A stretch of 64,000 nucleotides of DNA from Hohaiivirga sp031546825 (GTDB taxonomy: Bacteria > Pseudomonadota > Alphaproteobacteria > Rhizobiales > Beijerinckiaceae), in contig JAVBJU010000001.1 in NCBI GenBank assembly GCA_031546825.1, positions 62,001 through 126,000 on the forward strand. The letters run 5' to 3'. Numbering within the stretch: the stretch's first letter is position 1; each line of letters begins with the position of its first letter. Both the position numbers and the translations under genes were made by a program. Under the pieces are notes generated by a model. The model saw only the letters and a list, made by a program, of their open reading frames with translations. It was not told the origin of the DNA and did not search any database. This document shows, piece by piece, positions 1-9,700 of this stretch.

Positions 1-882
1 GAGGGGAAATTCGTCGGCCCCTTTGTCTATTCCTATACCTATCATTTCAATGAAGAGAGGTTTGTGCGCGAATACGCCACCGACAAAAGCGAGCCCCATC
101 GTGTGCGGTTCTTCTGCACTGGCGACAGCTACCACTTCTGGGGCGTGGCCCCCTCCCGCTTCCATTTCGTCTGCCCTCCTGAGGACAGCACGATGTTCCT
201 GCTCGGCACCGACCGGCGCGGACGCGATCTCTTGTCGCTCATCATCTACGGCGCACGCATCTCGCTCACCGTTGGGCTGATCGGCATCACTGTTTCGTTT
301 GCACTCGGGCTGCTGTTTGGCGGACTCGCGGGGTATCTCGGCGGCTGGGTGGATTATGTCGTACAGCGCACCATAGAAATTCTGCGCTCATTACCGGAAT
401 TGCCGCTGTGGATGGCACTGGCGGCGGCCTTACCGCCTGACTGGAGCCCGCTCTTGGTGTTTTTCGGCATTACAATCATTTTAGGTATGCTTGATTGGCC
501 GGGGCTCGCCCGTGCCGTGCGCTCGAAACTTCTGGCCTTGCGTGAAGAGGATTTCGTCACCGCGGCGGAACTGACGGGCGCAACGAAGGGCCGCATTATC
601 CTGCGCCACCTCATCCCCAATTTCATGAGCCATCTGATCGCATCAGCCACGCTTTCGATCCCGGCGATGATCCTTGGCGAAACCGCTTTGTCGTTCCTCG
701 GCCTGGGCTTGCGCGACCCCATCATCTCCTGGGGCGTTCTGCTTGCCGAGAACGCCCAGAACATTGCGGAAATCCAGCCTTATCCCTGGCTTCTGCTGCC
801 GATCATACCGGTCATTATCGTGGTGCTCGCCTTCAACTTCTTCGGCGATGGCCTGCGCGACGCGGCAGACCCATATCACTGA
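1..882 (+). CDS. Peptide-type ABC transporter permease (5' end outside window)
   Basis: Inner-membrane permease subunit of a peptide/nickel/opine-type ABC importer (DppC/OppC/YejE class). The frame is open from base 1, so the true start lies upstream and the visible part is about 293 residues. A GTG at 64 exists but coding continues before it. The first ~60 visible residues form an aromatic-rich periplasmic stretch, followed by the GTDRRGRDLLS motif that precedes the transport domain in DppC-type proteins, several hydrophobic helices, and the EAA coupling loop around EDFVTAAELTGA. It ends in the usual GDGLRDAADP tail of this family. Its ATPase and binding-protein partners would be off-window to the left or elsewhere. 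Substrate is not deducible; the long periplasmic loop resembles oligopeptide/microcin-type permeases. Confidence 0.9.
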   Translation, partial: EGKFVGPFVYSYTYHFNEERFVREYATDKSEPHRVRFFCTGDSYHFWGVAPSRFHFVCPPEDSTMFLLGTDRRGRDLLSLIIYGARISLTVGLIGITVSFALGLLFGGLAGYLGGWVDYVVQRTIEILRSLPELPLWMALAAALPPDWSPLLVFFGITIILGMLDWPGLARAVRSKLLALREEDFVTAAELTGATKGRIILRHLIPNFMSHLIASATLSIPAMILGETALSFLGLGLRDPIISWGVLLAENAQNIAEIQPYPWLLLPIIPVIIVVLAFNFFGDGLRDAADPYH

Positions 883-908
883 AGAAGGACCTGTTCACAC
901 CATAAAAG

Positions 909-1334
909 CTATGCAGCCAGTGCCTTGCGAATGCGCTCTGCATGCGCTGCCAGCACTTCGGGCTTCTCCATGTCGGCACCATGGCCGCGCAGCATTACGC
1001 CCTCTTTGCGGGGAATGACGTGAACATGTAGGTGAAATACGGTTTGGCCTGCCGCCGGCTCATTGAACTGCTGGATCAGCATGCCCGCAGCGCTGAAAGC
1101 ATGGCGCACTGCCTCCGCCACGACCTGAACCTCTTTCATCAGGTTTGCGAGATCATCCGCGCCCACATCAAACAGATTGCGCGCCTTGGTCTTTGGTACC
1201 ACCAGCACATGGCCCTCTGCCTGCGGCATCACATCCATGAACGCAATGACCCGGTCAGTCTCATACACCTTATGACAAGGGATTTCACCGCGCAGGATGC
1301 GGGCGAAGATATTGTTGTTGTCGTAGGCAGGCAT
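909..1334 (-). CDS. HIT family nucleotide hydrolase (HinT-like)
   Basis: Histidine-triad protein expected to hydrolyse nucleoside phosphoramidates or dinucleotide-type substrates in the cytoplasm. The HIT signature HLHVHVIPR is present near residue 100, and the N-terminal NIFARILRGEIPCHKVYE block and the FMDVMPQAEGHVLVVPK block are typical of the family; the length (141 residues) is normal. Two in-frame ATGs lie 6 bases apart. The AAAGGA motif is only about 1-2 bases from the first but about 7-8 from the second, so the second (1334) is chosen. It is convergent with the ABC permease gene upstream in the window and appears monocistronic. Confidence 0.93.
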   Translation of the reverse strand: MPAYDNNNIFARILRGEIPCHKVYETDRVIAFMDVMPQAEGHVLVVPKTKARNLFDVGADDLANLMKEVQVVAEAVRHAFSAAGMLIQQFNEPAAGQTVFHLHVHVIPRKEGVMLRGHGADMEKPEVLAAHAERIRKALAA

Positions 1335-1624
1335 AACCATTTCCTTTCACCTTCGGGCGCGGCATTGCTGCTTCCCGCAGTCGTTTGGGAACCTTCGCAA
1401 TTGCAGCGGGTTAATGCAACAGTACCCCTGTTGAAACAGACATTCCCTTCGAAGGTCCGTCGCTTCAGGATCGTTGGTACACGCCGAGTTCTGCCAAAAT
1501 TCCGGCACGGCGTCGCGGGACAAAACACGGCACGAAACGGGAATTGTTCCGCTCATCAAAAACGCAATGTCTTAGCGGTTACCAGTCCCCGGACCGGGCA
1601 TTGCCTTAATATGGAGGAGCAACG

Positions 1625-1816
1625 ATGCCGATGGAAAACACACCTTCGAGGCGCGGCTTTGCCTCGATGTCAGCCGAACGTCAACGGGCAATTGCCAGCA
1701 AAGGAGGCCGCAGTGTTCCGGCCGAGAAGCGCTCCTTTTCGCAGGATCGTGGATTGGCTTCAGCCGCGGGCCGAAAAGGCGGGCAATCGTCCAGCGCACA
1801 TCGTTCCCACGAATAG
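1625..1816 (+). CDS. KGG-repeat stress-induced protein
   Basis: A 63-residue hydrophilic protein of the KGG (stress-induced bacterial repeat, GsiB/Con-10-like) family. It carries the core RGFASMS, a first repeat ending ASKGG, then VPAEKRSFSQDR and a second repeat ending GRKGG, the usual two-repeat layout in Rhizobiales. Such proteins are typically controlled by general stress sigma factors; no convincing EcfG promoter is visible here. A strong GGAGG lies 6-7 bases before the ATG. A perfect terminator follows within 40 bases, so the gene is monocistronic. Molecular function of the family is unknown. Confidence 0.88.
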   Translation: MPMENTPSRRGFASMSAERQRAIASKGGRSVPAEKRSFSQDRGLASAAGRKGGQSSSAHRSHE

Positions 1817-1848
1817 CGCAAGCCGACTGTAATCTGATATTTGTCGAT

Positions 1849-1883
1849 GATACGGGCTGCTCCAATGCAGCCCGTATCTTTTT
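1849..1883 (+). terminator. Rho-independent terminator of the KGG gene
   Basis: Perfect 12-bp stem (GATACGGGCTGC / GCAGCCCGTATC) with a 6-base loop, followed directly by five T residues. It lies 33 bases after the KGG gene stop codon. Confidence 0.9.
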
Positions 1884-1929
1884 CACGGCATCCTTCAGGG
1901 AATAAGTCGCACCTTTTTTTTAAAAATAA

Positions 1930-2036
1930 GCTGGAACTAAATCGCGATCTGCGCATTATGCAGATATCCGGCCTATTTTTTATGCCCCCACGGGCCGGCA
2001 CCTCAAGACGCGGTCTGTGAAGATCGCGTTTTTTTT
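1930..2036 (+). ncRNA. Candidate small RNA with three hairpins and its own terminator
   Basis: This 353-base gap between the KGG gene and terC holds no credible gene but has a small-RNA-like architecture after the KGG terminator. There is a hairpin ATCTGC/GCAGAT (1947-1965), a second CCGGCC/GGCCGG (1968-1998) with an internal U-rich and C-rich loop, and a third ACGCGGTCT/AGATCGCGT (2008-2029) followed by eight T residues, a good intrinsic terminator with no gene of its own. No promoter is convincing and I do not recognise an RNA family. A further hairpin AGAGAGTA/TACTCTCT lies at 2065-2095. Confidence 0.4.
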
Positions 2037-2169
2037 CGCCCTCAGCACAGAAATACGACCCTAGAGAGAGTAATGTTTTTAACGGGCTACTCTCTAAGGT
2101 CCTTGTTTCGTAAAGCGTTGGCGCCAGCACGCCTTCCTCTGTCATCCGTTTTTCTGATCGTCTTGTCGG

Positions 2170-2904
2170 TCAGGAGTCATTGCGCTTCTTCCGGCGTTTC
2201 CCCGCCAGCACATTGAAAAATTCCACCAAACCGGCAAACGCCATGGACGAATAGACGTAGCCACGGGGGAAGTGGACACCGAACCCGTCTGCCACCAATG
2301 CGACACCGATGAGCACCAGAAAGGCCAGTGCCAGCATCTTTGTTGTCCGATGGCGCGTAATGAAATCTGCCACAGGGCCGGATGCAAAATACATCACGGC
2401 GACGGCGATCAGCACGGCGGCGATCATGATCCGCACATCCTCCGCCATCCCCGCAGCCGTGACGATGGAATCGATGGAGAAAACCAAATCGACCACAATC
2501 ACTTGCAGGATAACGAAGGAAAATGCTTTTCCGGCGAGCGGTTGCGTTCCCGGTTCATGGTCATGCTCAATGGCACTGTGGATTTCATGGGTTGCTTTGG
2601 CGATGAGGAACAAGCCGCCCACAAGCAGGATGATATCCCGCCAGGAGAAGCTCAAGCCACCGGCCGCAAACACCGTTTCCCTCAGGCCCATGATCCAGGT
2701 CAGCGCAAACAGCAGCGCCACACGGAAGACGAGCGCCATCAGCAAGCCAAGCTGCCGCGCCTTTTTTGCTTGCGCCGGAGGCAAGCGCGAAACCAGAATC
2801 GAGATGAAGACGACATTGTCGATACCGAGCACAATTTCAAGAACCGCGAGCGTCACAAGTGCCGCCCAGGAGTGCGGGCTTTCCAGCAATCCCATAAAAT
2901 CCAA
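2170..2904 (-). CDS. TerC family integral membrane protein
   Basis: A 244-residue inner-membrane protein of the TerC family, implicated in metal ion (mainly manganese) export or metalation of secreted proteins. The two family hallmarks are visible: an acidic transmembrane motif GIDNVVF near residue 28 and a second one VFSIDSIVTA near residue 140, with about seven hydrophobic segments and a positively charged C-terminus. The start codon is TTG: a clean AGGAGG sits 6 bases upstream of it, while the next ATG (three codons on) is too far from the ribosome-binding site. It is transcribed alone. Substrate is inferred from the family only. Confidence 0.9.
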   Translation of the reverse strand: MDFMGLLESPHSWAALVTLAVLEIVLGIDNVVFISILVSRLPPAQAKKARQLGLLMALVFRVALLFALTWIMGLRETVFAAGGLSFSWRDIILLVGGLFLIAKATHEIHSAIEHDHEPGTQPLAGKAFSFVILQVIVVDLVFSIDSIVTAAGMAEDVRIMIAAVLIAVAVMYFASGPVADFITRHRTTKMLALAFLVLIGVALVADGFGVHFPRGYVYSSMAFAGLVEFFNVLAGKRRKKRNDS

Positions 2905-3010
2905 CAGACCCTCCTAAAGGCTTCCTGCCGCAATGGCAGGTTAATCCAAAAAATCGCGCAGTCCGGTACTTTCAAAGCCCGAGGCTGACATCGAACAGCA
3001 TGTTTAAAAC

Positions 3011-3042
3011 AGAAGGGGAGCGGCAAGACCACTCCCCTTTTT
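3011..3042 (-). terminator. Terminator after the L,D-transpeptidase gene
   Basis: Stem AAGGGGAG / CTCCCCTT with an 11-base loop. On the minus strand it is followed by a T-rich run (TTCTGTTTT), and on the plus strand by five T residues, so it may work both ways. The minus-strand L,D-transpeptidase gene ends 48 bases before it. Confidence 0.7.
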
Positions 3043-3089
3043 GGATATGATTTATTCGGCCAACGTGTGGTTTGCGGTCCCTCGGGACC

Positions 3090-3677
3090 TTACCGCACTA
3101 TAACCTTCGCATTGGCTTCGACGCGATTATAGAGGTCGATCACGTCGATGTTGCGCATGCGGATGCAGCCGGACGATACGGCCTGACCGATTTTCTCCGG
3201 CTCATTGGTGCCGTGGATGCGATAGAGCGTGTCACGGTTGCCTTCGTAGAGATACAGCGCGCGGGCACCGAGCGGATTTTCAGGCCCACCGACGGCGGCA
3301 CGCACATGCGGCCAGCGCTTTTTCATCGCGGCGGGCGGATTCCAGCTCGGCCACTCGGCCTTACGGGCGATACGCGCGGTGCCGCTCCACCCAAAGGCCT
3401 CATCGCCAACCGTCACGCCGTAGCGGATGGCCTTGCCATCGGGCAACACGAGAAACAGCATCCGTTCTTTGGTATCAACCACAATGGTGCCAGGCTGTTC
3501 GCCAGTCGGGTCCTTAACCTGCCAGCGTTCATACATTGGCTCATCCAAGCCTTTGGGAACAGCAGCCATCCATTCGGTATCGCGCTGCGACACCTTTGGC
3601 TCAGGAACACCACTAAAATTGCTGCAGCCGGACAGAATAACAGCAGCGGCAATCACGCCGACAGCACTCACGCGCAT
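3090..3677 (-). CDS. L,D-transpeptidase (YkuD domain lipoprotein)
   Basis: Periplasmic enzyme that makes 3-3 peptidoglycan cross-links or attaches proteins to peptidoglycan. The 195-residue product begins with a lipoprotein signal ending in the lipobox LSGC (cysteine at about residue 18). The YkuD domain spans roughly residues 60-195 and shows the catalytic signature HGTNEP followed by SSGCIRM, with the nucleophilic cysteine in the second block. GAGG lies about 10 bases before the ATG. Rhizobiales carry many paralogues of this family, so the exact role among them cannot be said. Confidence 0.93.
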   Translation of the reverse strand: MRVSAVGVIAAAVILSGCSNFSGVPEPKVSQRDTEWMAAVPKGLDEPMYERWQVKDPTGEQPGTIVVDTKERMLFLVLPDGKAIRYGVTVGDEAFGWSGTARIARKAEWPSWNPPAAMKKRWPHVRAAVGGPENPLGARALYLYEGNRDTLYRIHGTNEPEKIGQAVSSGCIRMRNIDVIDLYNRVEANAKVIVR

Positions 3678-3910
3678 TAGACCAAATCCTCAATATACCC
3701 CGGATGGCTTGTCTGATTATGGTTAACAACCGGTAAAAACAAGCTGCCTCCGTTTAACCTGTCCATTTATGGACTCAAACGGAGATAATGGAAACGCCGC
3801 TCATATCGACCGTAAAAATGTATCATTGTCGTGAGGTGTGTTCTTTTTGCCATAGCTCAAAGAGAAGACATCCACGCGACGCGGTCCGAAACTTTGGGAA
3901 ATGGGGACTG

Positions 3911-4840
3911 ATGGCGACGCTTTTTATCTCGCATTCTTCGGCTCTGGACCACGAAACACCGCCCGGTCACCCGGAACGCGCCGACCGCATTCGCGTTATC
4001 GAGCGCGGGTTGGAGCGCAGCCATTTCGACCGCCTGATTCGCGAGCAGGCGGTTATCGCAACGCCCGATAGTCTGACCCACACCCACCCTCTCTCTTACA
4101 TCCTTGACCTTGCCGCCGCCTCGGCGGGAACGGGTGATGTGGCGCATGACGCCGATATCACCGTCTATCCCGGTACCTATAAAGCCGCACTCCATGGCGC
4201 GGGCGCGGCCATTCAGGCTGTCAATGAGGTTATGGCCGGGAACGCCACCAACAGTTTTGTTGCCATGCGTCCGCCCGGACACCATGCGGAAACGCAACGG
4301 GCGATGGGTTTCTGCTTCTTCAACAATGCCGCCGTCGCCGCTCGTCACGCCCAAAAGGTATTTGGCGCAGAACGGGTTGCCATCTTCGATTTTGACGTGC
4401 ACCACGGCAATGGCACCCAGCAGATTTTCTGGGATGACCCGAGCGTTCTTTACTGCTCGACCCATGTGCAGTCGCTTTATCCGTATACCGGCGACCTTAG
4501 CGAAACCGGAGCGCACGGCACCATCGTCAACGCTCCGCTCCCAGAGGGCGATGATGGCCGCTTTTTTCGCATCGCAATGGAAGAGGTGATTTTGCCGCGC
4601 ATCGACGCCTTTGCGCCGGATCTCATCGTGTTGTCGGCTGGCTTCGACGCCCATTGGCACGACCCCATCGGCACCCTTAATCTGGTTGAAGCCGATTTTT
4701 CCTGGATAACCCGCCAGGTGATGGAGCTTGCCGCCCGCCGTTGTAACAGCCGCATCGTCTCGCTGCTGGAGGGCGGATATGACTTGCAGGCATTATCGCG
4801 CAGCGTTGCCATGCATGTGGACGCACTGATGGAAGGATGA
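3911..4840 (+). CDS. Histone deacetylase-like (class II) amidohydrolase
   Basis: A 309-residue zinc hydrolase of the histone deacetylase / acetylpolyamine amidohydrolase / acetoin-utilisation family. It has the active-site blocks RPPGHHAE (about residue 118), DFDVHHGNGTQ (about residue 155), SAGFDAH (about residue 240) and EGGYD near the C-terminus, covering the catalytic histidine pair and the zinc-binding Asp/His/Asp residues. The frame extends 41 codons upstream, but that extension has no similarity to the family; the ATG at 3911 gives the conserved LFISHSSALDHETPPGHPE start and has a GGGG-type ribosome site. The substrate is unknown; bacterial members deacetylate polyamines or small acetylated compounds. 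Confidence 0.92.
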   Translation: MATLFISHSSALDHETPPGHPERADRIRVIERGLERSHFDRLIREQAVIATPDSLTHTHPLSYILDLAAASAGTGDVAHDADITVYPGTYKAALHGAGAAIQAVNEVMAGNATNSFVAMRPPGHHAETQRAMGFCFFNNAAVAARHAQKVFGAERVAIFDFDVHHGNGTQQIFWDDPSVLYCSTHVQSLYPYTGDLSETGAHGTIVNAPLPEGDDGRFFRIAMEEVILPRIDAFAPDLIVLSAGFDAHWHDPIGTLNLVEADFSWITRQVMELAARRCNSRIVSLLEGGYDLQALSRSVAMHVDALMEG

Positions 4841-5104
4841 AACGGGTGCAGGCCGCGCCGTGTTTTTTGCGCTAGATCATCCTGCGCCAATCTGTCACAC
4901 CCGCGACAAATCTCCACGGGGCGGCTTATGAAAAGAAAAAAGCTCCAGAAAACAACTGAAATATTAGACAGTTCGCCGCTTGTTCTGATTGAAATGGCAA
5001 ATTTTTCCGTAAGAATTTTCGCTTTTTGTAATTATTCTTAGCTGGCCTTGTCCGGATGGCCTCGCTACCGTCAAACTCGAAGCAAAATAACCACGAGTGA
5101 CGCC

Positions 5105-6730
5105 ATGGCCAATTCCCTTTCTCGTGACATGACTCTGCCCCCGGACCTCACAGCCAAAAAAGGCACAGGTCCGGCCAGAAGCAAGTTCCCGGTCTATGTG
5201 AACACCCTCCCGCCGTGCAATCACGCCTGCCCCACGGGTTCCAACATCCAGGCATGGCTCGCTCTGGCGCAGGAAAAGCGTTACGAGGAAGCGTTTCAGG
5301 AACTGATCAAGAACAACCCGATGCCTGCCATTCATGGCCGCGTCTGCTATCACCCCTGTGAAGACGCCTGTAATCGTGGCTCGGTCGATGGCTCTGTATC
5401 CATCCATGCGGTTGAGCGCTTTCTCGGCGATCAGGCCATCGCCAATGGCTGGCGCGTTCGCAACGAAGCCAAGCCCTCGGGCAAGCGTGTTCTGGTTGTC
5501 GGCGCAGGCCCCTCGGGTCTTGCCGCCGCGTATTATCTGCGCCTGATGGGTCACGATGTGGAAATCCGCGAAACCGGCCCGGTCGCTGGCGGCATGATGC
5601 GCTTTGGCATTCCGGCTTATCGCCTGCCCCGCACCATCCTGGACGCGGAAATCCGTCGCATTCAGGACCTTGGTGTCAAGATCGTTCTCAATACCCGCGT
5701 TGACGATCTGATTGCGGCTAAACTCTCCGGTAATTTCGATGCAGTGTTCATCGCCATCGGTGCCCACGTGGCAAATGGTGTTGATATTCCTTCCGACGAC
5801 CCCGGCGTGGTGGTCGATGCGGTTTCCTATCTGCGCGCTAACGAGTTGGGCGAGTGCCCCAAGCTCGGCAAGCGCGTTGCGGTCTATGGCGGTGGCAACA
5901 CGGCGATGGACGCGGCCCGTACCGCACGCCGCCATGGTTCGGATGTCACCGTGGTTTATCGGCGTGACCGCGCCAATATGCCTGCCCATGATTTTGAATG
6001 CGTTGAAGCAATGGAGGAAGGCGTCGCCTTCCAATGGCTGCGTACCATCAATCAGATCGACGGCAAGGTCATGACGATCGAGAAGATGGAGCTCGACGAA
6101 AATAACCGCCCCCAGCCAACCGGCGTGTTCGAGAAGCTCGAAGCAGATTCGCTCATTCTGGCTCTGGGCCAGACCACCGATACGCTGGTCACCATCGGTA
6201 TTCCCGGCATTGAGGCGAAGCCCGATGGCACGGTGATCGTTAACGAAAATATGATGACCGGCCATGCTGGCATCTTCGCCGGTGGCGACATGGTGCCTTC
6301 CGCCCGCACCGTCACCACGGCAGTTGGCCATGGCAAGCACGCCGCGCGTCATATCGATGCGTGGCTGCACCGCCGCAGCTACAACCACGAGCGCAAGGAA
6401 CCGCGCGTCCATTACGATCAACTGCACCTCTGGTACAAAACCGATGCTCACCAGAGCGCCCAGCCGCAGATCACGACCGCCAAACGCACCTCCGGTTTCG
6501 AGGAAGTGGTGGGTGGCCTGAGTGAACAGGAAGCCTATTTCGAAGCCCGCCGCTGCTACTCCTGCGGCAACTGCTTTGAATGCAATGGCTGCTACGGCGC
6601 TTGCCCCCACGGCGCCATCATCCGGCTTGGCAAAGGCCGCGGCTACAAGGTTGATTACGACAAATGCACCGGTTGCGAGGCCTGCGTGGACCAATGTCCG
6701 TGCCACGCCCTCGAAATGGTTGCCAACTGA
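5105..6730 (+). CDS. FAD/NAD(P)-dependent oxidoreductase with Fe-S domains (glutamate synthase small-subunit-like)
   Basis: A 541-residue flavoprotein of the GltD-like family. In order: an N-terminal Fe-S region with CNHACPTGSNIQ and CYHPCEDACNRG; an FAD-binding Rossmann motif VVGAGPSGLAAAYYL (about residue 135); a nucleotide-binding motif YGGGNTAMDAARTARRHG (about residue 265); an FAD-site block GIFAGGDM; and at the C-terminus a two-cluster ferredoxin region with cysteines spaced as CYSCGNC..CNGCYGACP and CTGCEACVDQCPC. The start at 5105 removes a 19-codon extension. It lies 17 bases upstream of the pyruvate:ferredoxin oxidoreductase gene, so it probably shuttles electrons between ferredoxin and NAD(P)H for that enzyme. 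No GltB partner is present, so a role as glutamate synthase is unlikely. Confidence 0.88.
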   Translation: MANSLSRDMTLPPDLTAKKGTGPARSKFPVYVNTLPPCNHACPTGSNIQAWLALAQEKRYEEAFQELIKNNPMPAIHGRVCYHPCEDACNRGSVDGSVSIHAVERFLGDQAIANGWRVRNEAKPSGKRVLVVGAGPSGLAAAYYLRLMGHDVEIRETGPVAGGMMRFGIPAYRLPRTILDAEIRRIQDLGVKIVLNTRVDDLIAAKLSGNFDAVFIAIGAHVANGVDIPSDDPGVVVDAVSYLRANELGECPKLGKRVAVYGGGNTAMDAARTARRHGSDVTVVYRRDRANMPAHDFECVEAMEEGVAFQWLRTINQIDGKVMTIEKMELDENNRPQPTGVFEKLEADSLILALGQTTDTLVTIGIPGIEAKPDGTVIVNENMMTGHAGIFAGGDMVPSARTVTTAVGHGKHAARHIDAWLHRRSYNHERKEPRVHYDQLHLWYKTDAHQSAQPQITTAKRTSGFEEVVGGLSEQEAYFEARRCYSCGNCFECNGCYGACPHGAIIRLGKGRGYKVDYDKCTGCEACVDQCPCHALEMVAN

Positions 6731-6747
6731 GACGCGAGGACGACAAG

Positions 6748-9700
6748 ATGAATAACAACTTGCGTAAAATGATCACCTGCGACGGCAACGAAGCAACCGC
6801 TCGCATCGCGTTCAAGGTTTCCGAAGTCTGCGCCATTTTCCCGATCACGCCATCCTCAACGATGGCGGAACTCGCCGATGAATGGGCCGCAGCCGGTAAA
6901 AAGAACCTCTGGAACTCCTCGCCGCTCATTGTCTCGATGCAGAGCGAAGGTGGCGCGGCTGGCGCGCTCCATGGCTCACTGCAGAGCGGCGCGTTAACGA
7001 CCACCTTCACGGCGTCGCAAGGCCTGATGCTGATGCTGCCCAATATGTACAAGATCTCCGGCGAATTACTGCCGACGGTCTTCCACGTTGCGGCCCGCTC
7101 GTTGGCCGCCCAAGGGCTGTCAATCTTCGGCGACCACCAGGATGTGATGGCGGCGCGCTTCACCGGCTTCGCCCAGCTTGCCTCCTCAGGGGTGCAGGAA
7201 GCTCACGACATGGCGCTGATTGCCCATGCCGCCACGCTGCATTCGCGCGTACCCTTCATCCATTTCTTCGATGGCTTCCGCACCTCGCACGAGGTCAACA
7301 AGATGGAAGAGATCGAAGACAGCGTTATCCGCACACTGATCCCGGATAATCTGGTGCGCGCACATCGTGAGCGCGCCTTGCGCCCTGATAATCCGTTCAT
7401 CCGTGGCACCGCGCAGAACCCGGACGTTTATTTCCAGGGCCGCGAGACGGTAAATCCGTTTTATGCCAAGGTTCCCGGCATCGTTCAGGGCGAACTCGAC
7501 AAGTTCGCCAAACTCACCGGACGTCATTATCGGCTGTTCGATTATTACGGTGCACCCGATGCCGAGCGTGTGGTTATCGCCATGGGCTCCGGTGTTGAGA
7601 CACTGGAAAGCGTTGCCAATCATCTTCACAAGAAGTTTGGTGAAAAAGTCGGCGTCATCCAGGTTCGGCTCTATCGCCCGCTTTCAGCCGAGCATCTGCT
7701 CGCCGCTCTGCCTAAGACCGTCAAGCGCATCGCCGTGCTCGACCGGACCAAAGAAGCTGGCTCGAACGGTGAGCCGCTGTTCCAAGATATCCTGACCGCC
7801 CTGTTCGACAGTCAGGACAAGCTCGGCGGGATGCCGCGCATCATCGGCGGACGCTACGGCCTGTCCAGCAAGGAGTTCACTCCGGCGATGGCTAAGGCGG
7901 TTTTCGACGAGTTGAAGGCTGAAAAGCCCAAGACCCGCTTCACCGTTGGCATCAACGACGACGTGTCGCATCTCAGCCTCGACTACGATCCGTCCTATTT
8001 CATTGATACAACCGGCAACACCACCGCCATGTTCTACGGACTCGGCTCGGACGGCACGGTCGGCGCCAACAAGAACACCATCAAGATCATCGGTGAAGAT
8101 CCAACCTTCTTCGCGCAGGGCTATTTCGTCTACGACTCGAAGAAATCCGGTTCGCAGACAGTATCGCATCTGCGGTTCGGTCCGAACCCGATCAAAATGC
8201 CGTATCTCATCCACAAAGCCGACTTCGTTGCCTGCCACACCGACACCTTCCTCGACACCACGGAAATGCTGGGCAATGTGAAACCGGGCGGGACCTTCCT
8301 GCTCAACACGGCCCACGGCCCCGAAGAAATCTGGGAGCATCTGCCCCACAACCTGCAGAAGAGCCTCATCGAAAAGAAGATGAAGTTTTATGTGATCGAT
8401 GCCTATTCGGTGGCCAAGGACACCGGCATGGGGCGGCGCATCAACACCATCATGCAGGCCTGTTTCTTCGCGCTTTCCGACGTGATGCCGCGCGAAGCCG
8501 CCATTGCCAAGATCAAGAAGGCCATTGAGAAGACCTATTCCCGCAAGGGGCCAGACGTCGTTCGCAAGAACTTCGCTGCCATCGACCACACCCTGTCGCA
8601 TCTCTACGAGGTGAAGATTCCGGCGAAGGTCACGGCAGCCGAGAAGGCGAAAATGGTCATCCCAGCCCATGCGCCCGAATTCGTGCGCTCGGTGACGGCA
8701 GCCATGATCACCGGCCAGGGCGACAGCCTGCCGGTCTCCATGATGCCGGTGGACGGCACCTACCCCTCTGGCACCACCAAATGGGAAAAGCGCAACATCG
8801 CGCAAAATATCCCGATCTGGGATAAAGCTCTGTGCATCCAGTGCGGCAATTGCAGCTTCGTCTGCCCCCACGCCGCCATCCGCGCCAAGTTCTACGACAA
8901 GTCGTTGCTGGAAAAAGCGCCGGAGGGCTTCAAGGCCAGCCGCATCACCGCGCGCGGCTTCCCCGAGGCACGCTATACGCTCCAGGTTTACCCGGAGGAT
9001 TGCACCGGGTGCACCCTCTGCGTCGATGCGTGCCCGATGACGGACGAGCATGATCCGGCCCACAAGGCCATCAATATGGAGCCCAAAACTCCGCACCTTG
9101 AGCGCGAGAAGAAAAGCCTCGAATTTTTTGAGAGCCTTCCCTACAACGACCGCGCCCGTATCGACTTCTCGACGGTCCGTGGCGCGCAGTTCCTGGAACC
9201 GCTGTTTGAGTTCTCCGGGGCCTGCTCCGGTTGCGGCGAGACGCCTTATCTCAAGCTCGTCACCCAGTTGTTCGGCGACCGCCTGATGGTGGCCAATGCC
9301 ACCGGCTGTTCCTCGATCTATGGCGGCAACTTGCCGACGACGCCGTGGAGCAAGAACGCCAATGGCCGTGGTCCGGCTTGGGCGAACTCGCTGTTTGAAG
9401 ACAACGCCGAGTTCGGCCTGGGCTTCCGACTGGCCGCCATCAAACACCACGAACAGGCGGTTCAACTGCTCACCGAGATGAAGGACAAAATCGACCCCAA
9501 TCTGGTCGAAAAGATCCTGAGCGAGCCGCAGAAGACCGAAACCCAGGTTCAAGAGCAGATTCAGCGGGTTGAAGCGCTGAAGAAGCAACTCCACAAAATC
9601 GGTGGCGAAACCGCCAAAAACCTGGAATCGATCGCTGATCAGTTGATCCGCCGTTCGATCTGGATCGTCGGCGGTGACGGCTGGGCCTATGATATCGGCT

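Noticed and set aside
1032..1832. 266-codon plus-strand frame over the HIT gene and beyond
   Set aside because: No domain and it runs through the HIT gene and its upstream region; low-complexity shadow.
5000..5104. Possible FNR-type box upstream of the flavoprotein and dmsA genes
   Set aside because: TTGAT-N4-ATCAA-like sites were sought at 4980-5100 and 10370-10490; only imperfect half-sites were seen.
4964..6706. 580-codon minus-strand open frame opposite the Fe-S flavoprotein
   Set aside because: Shadow frame of a GC-rich gene; no recognisable domain, while the other strand is fully explained.
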